Of a stretch of 64,000 bases of DNA, positions 11,039-20,495 are shown piece by piece (the first letter of the stretch is position 1; each line of letters starts with the position of its first letter). The stretch is taken from positions 112,930,821-112,994,820 of the forward strand of contig OY720675.1 of the NCBI GenBank assembly GCA_963170755.1, in the 5' to 3' direction. The notes beneath the pieces were generated by a model, which was given only the letters and a program-made list of their open reading frames with translations, made no database searches and was not told the origin of the DNA. Origin of the DNA: Amphimallon solstitiale (lineage: Eukaryota > Arthropoda > Insecta > Coleoptera > Scarabaeidae). The position numbers and the translations under genes are program-made.

Positions 11039-12167
11039 GGTTTGTTCCAACATACCGTTCTGAACGGTTCTAGACCTATACTCCATTCAGTCTAAGAATG
11101 GAGTAGATGGCGCTACAATATGAGCAAAGTTTACACACGATGAATTTTGTATTTTGAAAACAAATAAAACATATGTTTACTGTCAGATGGATAGCAGGGA
11201 TATACATTGTATATGATATCATTATATTTTGACTTTTACGTGTTTATTGACATTTATTTAAGTAAGGCTTACATTGCTTTTAAAATGATAACCATACCAA
11301 CAAACATGAAAAGCCAAACAGCTATTCAGTATTTGATAAGTTTTCCAAAACAGAATATCGCTCACACAAAAAATATTAAAATATAAGGAAAATAACACGT
11401 TGTGTCTACATGTAAATAGAACACTTACATTTTAAAACATTCAAGAATGTAGGTATCATTATCAATATGTGAGTAAAAGGTGTAAAAGGCAATATTTCAT
11501 GTTTGCTGTTTTAGACATATTGTCTTTATGCTTAATGTACACATTATAAGCCATTTGCCTTTGTCCAGATCTTATATGTTTCCCTTTACGATTTTTTGGA
11601 GGACCTGGTAAAACTGCTTCCGCCATACTATAAAATATTAGCGATTACGAAAAGAAAGTTAACGAAATTCACAAAATACCTTAACAAATAATATTTCACT
11701 TGCGAGTTCTAAGAAGAACTATTTTTTAAGAATATTTACAAAAAAAAATCTATGTAACATAGGGAAATCGACAAATTCTTTGAACAAAACTGTCAGTAAA
11801 CAAATTTTTGACAGAACGAGCTAAATGCGATTATTTTGCCGGTGTAAATGCACACTCGATTTCAACCAATCACAAACGTTTATTTTAAGCCCTATCTTTC
11901 CCAATGCTCCATTCTTAGACTGAATGGAGTATAGTGCGCATATCATTTAAGAAAAAGACTGTTCGGACCATGCAGTTCTGGAACTACAAATTCTGAGAAC
12001 TAGTAGTTCAATGTTCGGTCTTTCAGAACGCGTAATTCAAGAACCGTTCTGAATTACGAGTTCTTCTAGAACTGCATGGTCCGAACAGTCTTTTTTTTAA
12101 TGAAATGCGCACTATATAGTTATAGTTCTAGAACCGTTCAGAACTGTATGTTGGAACAAACCTTATA
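11039..12167. mobile_element. Outer inverted-repeat element (TTATA duplication)
   Basis: The termini GGTTTGTTCCAACATAC...TCTGAACGGTTCTAGA and their complement (12124-12167) are flanked by TTATA on both sides. The interior next to the right end is built from repeated GAACNGTTC/AGTTCT blocks that fold at several levels (11950-12120). A second element is inserted at 11079-11931. There is no own coding region. Confidence 0.7.
11079..11931. mobile_element. Inner Tc1/mariner-type element nested in the outer one
   Basis: The inverted termini TACTCCATTCAGTCTAAGAATGG and complement are flanked by TA (11077-11078, 11932-11933). The terminus is itself nearly palindromic (CTCCATTC...GAATGGAG). At 853 bp it is too short for a transposase. 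A minus-strand ORF starting with ATG at 11624-11626 (MAEAVLPGPPKNRKGKH, then about 25 more residues, basic) may be the first exon left from a deleted transposase gene. Confidence 0.7.
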
Positions 12168-12278
12168 GGACGTCAAATATTTTCACACGTGTTCTTTATT
12201 AATTTTTGCCGTTTTTTAATCCTGCTTTTTACAAACCAGTTATTTTCATAACTAAAAGACGTTTATTCATATACAATT

Positions 12279-13802
12279 ATGCCAAAAGCGTGTTGTAGTC
12301 GTTGCAAATCAATGATTGCATCTGCAGTTGCACAGTTTGAAGCAGAACGTGACCAGGGTGAACTTGTATTACCTTTATCTTCAGTACGAGAGGTAAACAG
12401 CACAAATTTTTGTCATATACTGTACTACAATTATTTATATGTTTACAGCGAGCATCTATAAATTTGGGTGTAAGCTTGGCAACTGTGAGTAAAATTTCAT
12501 CCGAGGTCAAAAAAGGAAATGTGGTTGTCAGTCCCAAACGCAAGCGTGACAAAGGGAAGCCTGTTGTTAATGTTGACAACTTTGCTGAGTGCGCTATAAG
12601 AAATGCTGTGTATGATATGCACAGAAATAGTAAGTTTTCTAAAATATGTATTGTACTAAAATGCACTTAATTTATGAATAATTACAGAGCAAAATATTAC
12701 ACTCAAATCCTTGGATATTGTATTTCGTGAGAGGGATATTATCACAGGTGGACAAACTTCATTGTGGAAAGTCCTCCAAAATATAGGCTTTCATTACAAA
12801 AAGGATGATCCAAAACGAGCACTAATGGAAATACCACATATTGCTTTGAAACGTGTAAACTTTTTATTAGAATATAATCGTATAGAACAGTCTGGAGATT
12901 ATCAGTTTGTTTTTACTGATGAAACATGGATATTTCATGATGGCACGGTGGCACGATCATGGCAAGATGAGGATGTAAGAAGCGTTCGCAAATCAAAAAT
13001 TGGTGGAAAAAGGTAACAAACTGATTCTATTAGTTAATTAATTACTTACATATGCATATATTCTAGATTTATTGTATTGCATGCTGGAAACTCAGATATA
13101 TTGATGGTGCAGACCTTGTATTTCCATCTGCAAGTACCTCTGGTGACTATCATGGAGAGATGAACCGAACTAACTATTTGCGGTAGTTTGAGCACCAACT
13201 GCTTCGCCATCTTGAAAGGCTATCTGCAATAGTTTTAGATAAGGCTAGTTACCATACTACAATTTGCAATAAGCCACCCACAGCTGTATCCACCAAAGCT
13301 GCCATTCAACAGTGGTTAACGGAAAACAATATTGAATATGATGAGAGTTTATTGAAAATTCAACTGCTTCAATTAGTGGACAAGTGAGTAGCATCAAACT
13401 GTTTTCATATATCTTTATCTATAAAGTTTAATTTTCTACAGAAATAAACCTTGCGCTGTTTATGAAGTAGATCAGCTTGCACAACAGTATGGTCATATGA
13501 TACTCCGTCTTCCACCATATCACTGCATTTTTAACCCCATCAAGCACATTTGGGCTATAACAAAAAGTTATTATGCTAGACATATTGGAGAGCATGGACG
13601 ATGTATAGAAAGTGTACAACAAACATGGCAAAATTCCTTAAAATCTGTCACACCAGAGACTTGGAGAAAAACAATACAGCACACAGAGAATGAAATATAC
13701 AAATGGTGGGAGAGGGAAGTTGCAGTTGATCGTGAAGATCCTGGGGAATTTATTATTAATGTGAATATGGACAGTTCAAGTGAAGATGAACTGTCAGTTT
13801 GA
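12279..13802 (+). pseudogene. Spliced DDE transposase pseudogene (IS630/Tc1-like)
   Basis: Five exons are readable with GT-AG introns: after VLPLSSVRE at ~12392, after MHRNS at ~12630, after SKIGGKR at ~13012 and after LQLVDK at ~13385, each closed by a pyrimidine/AT-rich tract ending in AG. The N-terminal part has an HTH-like GVSLATVSKISSEVKKG stretch. The core shows FTDETWIF (first Asp), VLDKASYHTT (second Asp) and LPPYHCIFNPIKHIWA, where the family normally has NPIEL. The third catalytic acid is therefore Lys here. A frameshift near 13100 and an in-frame TAG at 13184-13186 further disable it. The C-terminus is acidic (SSSEDELSV). The protein would have been a DDE integrase-fold nuclease of an insect DNA transposon. 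The terminal inverted repeats of its own element were not identified. Confidence 0.8.
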
Positions 13803-13939
13803 ACTTAATATTACTTTTTTTATGCTTTTGTATTTAATATCTGTCACTAATATAAAAGAAAAATGAGTGTGCTTAACACCACACGGCAGAAGTGAAAACT
13901 TCATCAAGGCTCTCCCATGTAACGGTCGCCGAAAGAATC

Positions 13940-14375
13940 GCCAAATTGAAGACGTAATAAGCGACCACAAACACCCCCGTATCCAAAATTTCACAAACAT
14001 TCATCAATTTTCAAAAAAATTCTTTCGCCATTTTGTTTTTTTGACATTTTGACTTTGGAATTGTGATCGGCGACCCCCAAAACACCTATATCTAAAATTT
14101 CACATCCATACGTCAATTTTCAAAGAACTCGTCCACCATTTTGTTTTTTTTGACATTTTGACTTTGGAATCGTGATCGGCGACCCCCAAAACCCCCGTAT
14201 CTAAAATTTCACATCCATACGTCAATTTTCAAAAAACTCGTCCGCCATTTTGTTGGTGATCGGCGACCTAAGACACCCCTGTATCTAAAATTTCATTTTC
14301 ATATGTCAATTTTCAAAAAATCCTTTGGCCATTTTGTTCTATTTCGACATTTGAATTAGTGATGGGCGACCGTAA
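13940..14375 (+). repeat. ~107-bp tandem repeat, about four units
   Basis: Units start near GATCGGCGACCCCCAAAAC and contain TCTAAAATTTCACATCCATA, GTCAATTTTCAAA and CCATTTTGTT in the same order. The third-to-fourth junction has lost the GACATTTTGACTTTGG block and the outer units are more diverged. ORFs here are spurious. Confidence 0.8.
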
Positions 14376-14529
14376 AAACTCGTGAAGTGCCTAATTTTAA
14401 TCAGAAGAGAGAGAAATTGATTTCAGCCGGCTCCGCCCACTGTGCGCGTTTGCGTAATCGTTTAAATAAAATTATATCGTAGTAGGGGCACATAAATGTC
14501 GAAAGCAATCCTCCTTTTCCCCTTTAAGG

Positions 14530-14793
14530 AAATACACACGTTCTGGAATTATCGTATTGTAACGTTTTCGGGTTCGCAATAAACAACTCGCGCAATTTAT
14601 TTATTTAAAACAGTCTGTATATTCATACACGTAAAATTAATTACAATATAAAAATATAAATAAATACACACGTTCTGGAATTATCGTATTGTAACGTTTT
14701 CGGGTTCGCAATAAACAACTCGCGCAATTTATTTATTTAAAACAGTCTGTATATTCATACACGTAAAATTAATTACAATATAAAAATATAAAA
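14530..14793 (+). repeat. 132-bp tandem duplication across the gypsy-1 LTR junction
   Basis: AATACACACGTTCTGGAATT and the following 132 bp occur twice (from 14531 and from 14663). Each copy includes the flanking GTAT and the first ~100 bp of the LTR. The duplication therefore happened after the element inserted. Confidence 0.85.
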
Positions 14794-15284
14794 CTAATAT
14801 ATCACACTTAAACTACTACGATTTAAATTAACACAGGTATTTATTTACCAGTACTAGGTATATGTCTGTAATATTTATATCTTTATTGCACTATAATAAA
14901 AACTGCACCGTATTTATATCACTTCTATTTATATAACACTCTAATATTTATGTCTTTTCTTCGGCTACCACTTAAGGAACTATTTATTTATTTCTTATAT
15001 TTATCTTACTGTTCCGCACGAGACTACTTAAGGACTTTCTTATTCCGGAATTACTCATCCATCGGTGACCCAGCCGCCTTATATACACATACGAAACATC
15101 TGGAAGCATTCGCGTAAACTCCATCTTCCTCTCGATGTTTGTAGAACATTCCACGACGCAGTACATATATAAAATGGATGATTTATTGGTTTATGATGTT
15201 TACCAGTCGCGCCGAGATGATTTACAACCTCTTTTTATTGTCGCTCGCAAAGTCTGCCTTTCTTTGTGCACATGTTTCGTTACA
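14690..15284 (-). repeat. Gypsy-1 3' LTR
   Basis: 595 bp, TGTAACG...CGTTACA, matching the 18555-19161 LTR with few differences, including a shared TTATTCCGGAATTACTC block. With the duplicated first part it starts at 14558. A polypurine tract lies just inside, at 15285-15299. Confidence 0.85.
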
Positions 15285-15660
15285 TTGCCCCCTTCTTAAA
15301 AACTGCGTTTCGTCTCGAAACACGCAATACCATGTTCTTGTCGCTGGCGGATGACGGAATCTACATTGGGACCCACGGGTGCACCCAGCCGTCTTGTGGA
15401 AATGGCAATCCACCGTCCCAGGCTGCACAACGGGCTGATTGGGCCGACAGCCGCACACGACCATTTCCATATCAGTATACCGAAACACTGCCTCCAGCAT
15501 GTTTCTTACGGTTCTTCATTCCAAACGGTCTAATCCGCAGCCCAGTTTCGGAATTGCCAGCCTCCTTATATTTTGCTCGAGTGCTCGTCCTTGTGAATCG
15601 ACAAACCATAAGTTGGCTCTCTAGGTTTTCCGGTAATTTGTCGCACATCCGCCACTTCAC
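15222..15660 (-). pseudogene. Tail of the gypsy-1 Pol: macrodomain C-terminus plus CCCH zinc finger
   Basis: The minus-strand reading gives the last part of an OARD1-like macrodomain (IPKLGCGLDRLE, then MLEAVFRYTDMEMVVC). A stop (TGA, 15516-15518) replaces the Trp expected after LDRLE. The frame continues into CHFHKTAGCTRGSQCRFRH, a C-x7-C-x5-C-x3-H zinc finger (about 15351-15407), and then runs through the purine tract into the LTR. The first two-thirds of the macrodomain are deleted: the sequence jumps from the EPTYG segment behind integrase to the segment behind KPTY of the fuller copy, possibly through microhomology. The same region in gypsy-2 is described at 35289-36295. Confidence 0.7.
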
Positions 15661-15714
15661 CTGGGGCCAATTGGTTGATACGCACCACCTCTAGCTCATT
15701 ATGGGGTGTTAGTC

Positions 15715-16470
15715 TTATGCGATAAACCACGTCATCTCTATTCGCTCTAGTATTTCTGATGGCCCCTCCCAGTATTGTTGGAGCTTTGAGGACAGGCCTC
15801 GGCGACGTTGAGGATTATATAACCAAACAAGGTCTCCTTCTCGGTAACCACCTCTCTCGGCTTGCACGTCGTAACGATTCTTCGTCGTGTCGCTGGTATC
15901 CTGAGTGTGATGGCGTACTCGCTCGTGGGCATCCTCCCACCTTCGCTTGGGTCCGCTGACGTAGTCTTCACCATTTGCGTTCTCCACTACACGCTTGAGT
16001 AGGCCGCAGTCGTTCATCGCTGGCAACTGAAGCTGAACCCCAAACTCGTCCCCCATTCCGAACACGCGCTCCTCAACTTTCTGTTCTACGGCTTCGATGG
16101 CCCCAGAAAATTCCTGTCTCCCATTCGATGAATTCTTCTGAATGTCTTCTTCAAGTTGTTTTGAATTATTTGCCATTACATCTTTTAGAGTCTCGAATTG
16201 TTTTACAGTTTCATCTTTTAGAGTCTTGAATTGTTTTGCAACATCTTTTAGAGTCTTCATATTAGTCCCGAATTGTTTTGCAACTTCATCTCTTAGAGTC
16301 TTCATATTAGTCTCGATTTGTTTTGAATAATTTGCAATTTCATCTTTTAAAGTTTTTGAATTATTTGCCATTTCAGTTAACATCTCATCTTTTAAAGTTT
16401 TTGAATTATTTGCAATTTCATCTTTTAGAGTCTCCAAAATTAAGCTTAGATCAGCCTGTACTTGAAACAA
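15715..16470 (-). pseudogene. Gag coiled coil fused to integrase C-terminus (gypsy-1)
   Basis: A 251-residue open frame in which two deletions have joined distant parts without breaking the reading frame. Residues ~10-110 are the Gag N-terminal coiled-coil region with many repeats of the (NNSK)TLKDE(I/M) type. After EFGVQLQLPAMNDC, still Gag, the frame jumps to LLKRVVEN, a piece just before the integrase zinc-binding region. It then jumps to RRWEDAHERVRHH and the GDLVWLYNPQRRRGLS segment, the GPY/F-like C-terminal module of integrase. Everything from capsid to the integrase core is absent. A frameshift lies upstream in the A-run at about 16532-16537, inside the SAP-like motif. The product, if made, would be a Gag-derived coiled coil with a DNA-binding tail; no function is implied. 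Confidence 0.75.
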
Positions 16471-16573
16471 ATATTTCTCGGGATCCTTACCTTCATTTAT
16501 TAAAAGGTCACGAAGCCGATCCTGGAGAATTGTTTTTTCCAGACGTATCTGCGTCCCTTTCTTCCAATTCTGC

Positions 16574-18407
16574 CCTTAAGGTGCGGTTTTACTTGATCGT
16601 CGTATGCCACAAAATGGTCAATTTTAACGGAAAAAATCGCAAAAATTAAGGCACATGAAAAAGTTGCCACTGCATGAACGAAATAACCAATATTTGGTCT
16701 AGTGGCTCACGATTAAAATTTGCAATTATATTAAAAAATAGTTAAAGTGCAGTACTTTGAATTTTTTTCATTTTATAGCGATATAAAGCTTACTGGGCTT
16801 AAAAAGTACTTTTTTGAATCGTGAGACCCTAGATATTTTTATTGTGGACACGACAATGTATTTACTTTACTTTCAAAATAACCCTGGTCTACAAAAAATT
16901 ACTTTGAAACCAATGAGAATGATCACAAGTTCCGTACTGATAAATGGCAGTTCGGCAACACACTTCAATGTCTTAAGACCAAGGATATGGAAGGTATACC
17001 TGATCAACTGTATTAAGGCTCCTCTGTACCACCCCAGAAAACAATACAAAATGGTAGCGGATTTTTTAGCTCCATTTTTATATTTGAAGGAAAGATCGAT
17101 GTTTGTGTGGGTATCAAATATGCTGCTTAAGTGCGCTGCAATATCAAAGTTGGGAAATAGGCCTTATTCTTGTAGATATTGCGATAAATGTTTTTTATAA
17201 AAAATGAGGTGTGGCCACCACACGACTTTCTTATACGTATGAGCATTTCAAACTATACAATTTTTAGAATTTTTTTATACAAAAATTATTCAAAATCCTA
17301 TTCTAAGTACTTTCATTCTCTTAATAAATCGCTATAGAATGCATCCTTTGCAAGATATTCGAAAAAAAGTGCTACTCGCTAAGAGTAAAAGTGCTACTTC
17401 CGGTCTGAATTTTGAAATTTCATGTATACAAAAAATATTGCAAATTCAACTCTAAATACTTTTGTACTCTTAATAAATATATATAGAATGCATAATTTAC
17501 GACATATTTGCAAAAAACCGCTATTCGGTAAGAGTAAAAGTGGTACTTCCGGTCCGAATTTTGAAATTTTTTTTATACAAAAGATATTTAAAATTTTCAT
17601 GTAAATACTTTTATACTCGTAATGTACCTGCCTAGAAAGCATGACTTGCGAGATATTCGCAAAAAACCGATTTTCGATAAGAGTAAAAGACCTACTTCCG
17701 GTAGGAATTTCGAAAAACTTTTTAAATAAAATTGTTCTCAATCTTAATTTTAAGTACATATGAATTCTTTATAAATTTGTATAAACTTAGTATTTGACGA
17801 AATATTGGCAAAATTCGATTTTTATACTGAAGTAAACTGCTACTTTCGGTCTACCGATTTTACTGAAAAACTAATCAGATCTCAAGAGGGAGATTATACA
17901 CGTAAATACAAAATTTGGAATCGATATCTCCAGCGGTTTGACCGCTATCGTGGTCACAGACAGACAGACACACAGACAGACACACAGACATCTTTTTAAA
18001 AACCACTTTTTTGGTATCAGGGGACCTCAAAACGTGGACATCTGCAAAAATCTCGAGGTCGAAAATTTTCATCATCACAATACTTCCTTATACTACATAT
18101 AAGAAAGTAAAAACCGGTTTTTTGTGGTTATTTATAATGATTTTTAGTTGAAATTTATATCGATGTGTAGAGAATTCACATACCAAGTGCGCTCTCATTT
18201 TTCTTTTAAATAAAAAATTCAAAGTGTATTTTAACTGTTTTTTAATATAATTGCAAATTTTAATCGTGAGTCACTAGAACAAATATTGGTTATTTCGTTC
18301 ATGCAGCGGCAACTTTTTCATGTGCCTTAATTTTTGCGATTTTTTCCGGTAAAATTGACCATTTTGTGGCATACGACGATCAAGTAAAGCCCCCCCCTTA
18401 AGGAAAG
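16574..18407. mobile_element. TTAA-flanked insertion in gypsy-1 gag with ~190-bp inverted ends
   Basis: TTAA sits at both junctions with the gag sequence, which reads continuously once the insert is ignored. Inverted ends share TTTACTTGATCGTCGTATGC, CACAAAATGGTCAATTTTA and further blocks over about 190 bp. The right end carries an extra GC-rich repeat of the terminus (18385-18407). The TTAA duplication suggests piggyBac or a relative. The interior has a 128-residue ORF (16814-17200) without recognisable domain, tandem repeats and a (CAGA)n tract; no transposase is evident. Confidence 0.7.
17200..18080 (+). repeat. ~180-bp degenerate tandem repeat with CAGACA tract
   Basis: Four or so units each contain a TAAGAGTAAAAG...TACTTCCGGT...GAATTT block, a TTTATACAAAA-like block and a CTCTTAATAAAT-like block. 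The last unit leads into CGGTTTGACCGCTATCGTGG and a CAGACAGACACACAGACA tract (17957-17990), then ACCACTTTTTTGGTATCAGG. It lies wholly inside the TTAA-flanked insertion. ORFs are products of the repeat. Confidence 0.65.
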
Positions 18408-18457
18408 CCCACCCTTAACTCGGAGACCTTTAGTTCTTCCAAACGTTTGGTAGCCAT

Positions 18458-18461
<4 letters not shown>
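18408..18461 (-). pseudogene. Gypsy-1 Gag N-terminus (start of SAP-like motif)
   Basis: The minus-strand ATG near 18461 gives MATKRLEELKVSEL before the TTAA-flanked insertion interrupts. The reading resumes beyond the insert at 16573 with RAELEERDADTSGK. Together they match a SAP-like helix-extended-loop-helix motif, seen also at the start of gypsy-2 gag (40901). An ATTT microsatellite (about 18459-18520) directly precedes the start codon. Confidence 0.65.
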
Positions 18462-18516
<55 letters not shown>

Positions 18517-18520
18517 TTTG
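18459..18520. repeat. (ATTT)n microsatellite in gypsy-1 leader
   Basis: About 15 uninterrupted TTTA units directly upstream of the gag ATG on the minus strand. The corresponding place in gypsy-2 has only a short T run, so this is a lineage-specific expansion. Confidence 0.9.
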
Positions 18521-18536
18521 CACTTATATTGTTTAT

Positions 18537-18552
18537 CCCACTTCTGACACCA
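18537..18552 (-). promoter_or_regulatory. Primer-binding site of gypsy-1 (tRNA-Leu-like)
   Basis: On the minus strand TGGTGTCAGAAGTGGG follows the LTR after 2 nt. It is complementary to a CCCACTTCTGACACCA 3' end, as in many leucine tRNAs. The identity of the primer tRNA is inferred from memory of tRNA ends. Confidence 0.65.
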
Positions 18553-18554
18553 AT

Positions 18555-19161
18555 TGTAACGTTTTCGGGTTCGCAATAAACAACTCGCGCAATTTATTTA
18601 TTTAAAACAGTCTGTATATCCATACACGTAAAATTAATTACAATATAAAAATATAAAACTAATATATCACACTTAAACTACTACGATTTAAATAAACACA
18701 GGTATTTATTTACCAGTACTATTTATATGTCTGTAATATTTATATCTTTATTGCACTATAATAAAACTGCACCGTATTTATATCACTTCTATTTGTATAA
18801 CACTCTAATATTTATGTCTTTTCTTCGGCTACCACTTACGGAACTATTTATTTATTTCTTATATTTATCTTATTGTTCCGCACGAGACTACTTAAGGACT
18901 TTCTTATTCCGGAATTACTCATCCATCGGCGACCCAGCCGCCTTATATACACATACGAAACATCTGGAAGCATTCGCGTAAACTCCATCTTCCTTTCGAT
19001 GTTTGTAGAACATTCCACAGACATTCTGTCTCGACGCAGTACATATATAAAATGGATGATTTATTGGTTTATGATGTTTACCAGCCGCGCCGAGATGATT
19101 TACAACCTCTTTTATTGTCGCTCGCAAAGTCTGCCTTTCTTTGTGCACTTGTTTCGTTACA
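18555..19161 (-). repeat. Gypsy-1 5' LTR
   Basis: 607 bp, TGTAACG...CGTTACA, followed on the right by GTAT, which also precedes the other LTR. Confidence 0.9.
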
Positions 19162-19353
19162 GTATTTTAATTCAAATCATTATCAAAATATTAATCGACC
19201 CCTGTATAGATAAAAATATCAAGTCATGTGGGAGACCGTTATGTATTGTGTGGAGATGCAATTCGCCGGACCGTAATACATTGATCGCCAGTGCTTATGA
19301 GAATCTGATATTTATTTTTCGCCCGTCCGGAATACATTGATATCAGTGCACAT

Positions 19354-19845
19354 TTAAACCGCCATTTTTCTTACCAAATCCTTCTGCAAACGACCTTTAA
19401 CTTGCCGGTACCTTCGATTGCGTGCGACTGCGGACTCGAAATAAGCATACAAGAAGTCCCAAAAAGCCGGTTCCTTAAGACCCCGAGCTTGATAAGCCCT
19501 CGCAACCTTCAAAATTTCGTATTTCACGCTTAAAAGTGAATCTGTGGTGCAACTCAGTTCGCCTGTCAGTTTGACGTTTCTCAGGATTTTTTGATTGTCA
19601 CGTGAATCGTCATGACGTAGGCCATTTTGCTGTTAAAACATCGAGTGCACGCTCTTCTTTAAAAGCCCATATCTTTACAACCGCTCCACTTAGGAAGAAA
19701 ATCTCTCCGTCGACCGGAAATTCAATGTCGCCCGTACACCAATGCCAAAGGGCAGCTTTCAATTTCGCGTATTCAGAGAGGAGTTCTTTGCACAGTTTTG
19801 CCGATTTTTGTCGAATTTACGGTTCGTTTGGTAACCATGTCGACT
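19354..19845 (-). pseudogene. Unrecognised minus-strand coding remnant in two frames
   Basis: Two adjoining open frames look like one protein with a single frameshift. The upstream part (about 19610-19830) reads CKELLSEYAKLKAALWHW, IEFPVDGEIFFLSGAVV and WAFKEERALDVL. The downstream part (19354-19640) reads ILRNVKLTGELSCTTDSLL, VKYEILKVARAYQARGL and FWDFLYAYFESAVARNRRY, ending at TAA (19354-19356). Base composition here is clearly less AT-rich than the surroundings, supporting former coding use. I do not recognise the family. It lies directly downstream of gypsy-1 and could be host- or transposon-derived. Confidence 0.4.
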
Positions 19846-19861
19846 CGAGCGTTACATAGCC

Positions 19862-20491
19862 GAGCGTGACGGCTCAATCTCGTTCAGTGCCCACAATCAA
19901 CGCGCCCATAGAAGTTTACACTTCAATAATAAAGTCTACTTCCTGCGTTTGTTTGTTGATTACTTATTATTAAAGTTAATTTTTCATATATTTCTGACAA
20001 ATCTTTAAAGCATTATTAAGATCATATTTTTTTTAAATATCGATTTTTATGCTTAGAAATAAATGCAGTTTGCGATAAAATTGCCATAGAAAATCGAAAA
20101 TTAGTGGATCATTTTATGAACTAATGTTTGTTTATGTAATACAATCATATTCTTTAATCGTTTAGTTTGTTTTAGTAATTAATGCATCAGCCTTAATAAA
20201 AACGTTCAATAGACTAATTGGTTTTCGTAACCTATACTTCTAATTTGACAGTTGTATATATCATTTTTATATTTTATATGCATCAGTTTGACAACATTGT
20301 GCAAACGTCACTGATGACGTGCACCTAATCTTACGATGAAAATACTATAATTGAAATGCTCTAAGACGTCAGTCTTTTTCAACTTATTTATTATATTGAT
20401 TTAGATTGTCGAAAGACCTTAAATATTTCATTACGTATCCATAATATAATTTAAAATAAGCAATACTTACGCTATTCACATTAAATTTAAC
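19862..20491. other. Non-coding interval before gypsy-3
   Basis: No gene seen. The segment near 20285-20330 (AACGTCACTGATGACGTGCA) resembles 31500-31545 on the other side of gypsy-3, so a diverged dispersed repeat may lie on both sides. Confidence 0.4.
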
Positions 20492-20495
20492 ATAT

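Larger units (their letters stand above)
14558..19161 (-). mobile_element. Gypsy-1: internally deleted Ty3/gypsy element
   Basis: The LTRs TGTAACG...CGTTACA are at 14558-15284 (this copy includes the 132-bp duplication) and 18555-19161. GTAT lies at 14554-14557 and 19162-19165 as the target duplication. On the minus strand the 5' LTR (18555-19161) is followed by a primer-binding site and gag, and the 3' LTR is preceded by a purine tract (TTAAGAAGGGGGCAA). Protease, RT, RNase H and most of integrase are missing. A separate element is inserted in gag at 16574-18407. It is a non-autonomous relative of gypsy-2 (34887-41273). Confidence 0.9.
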
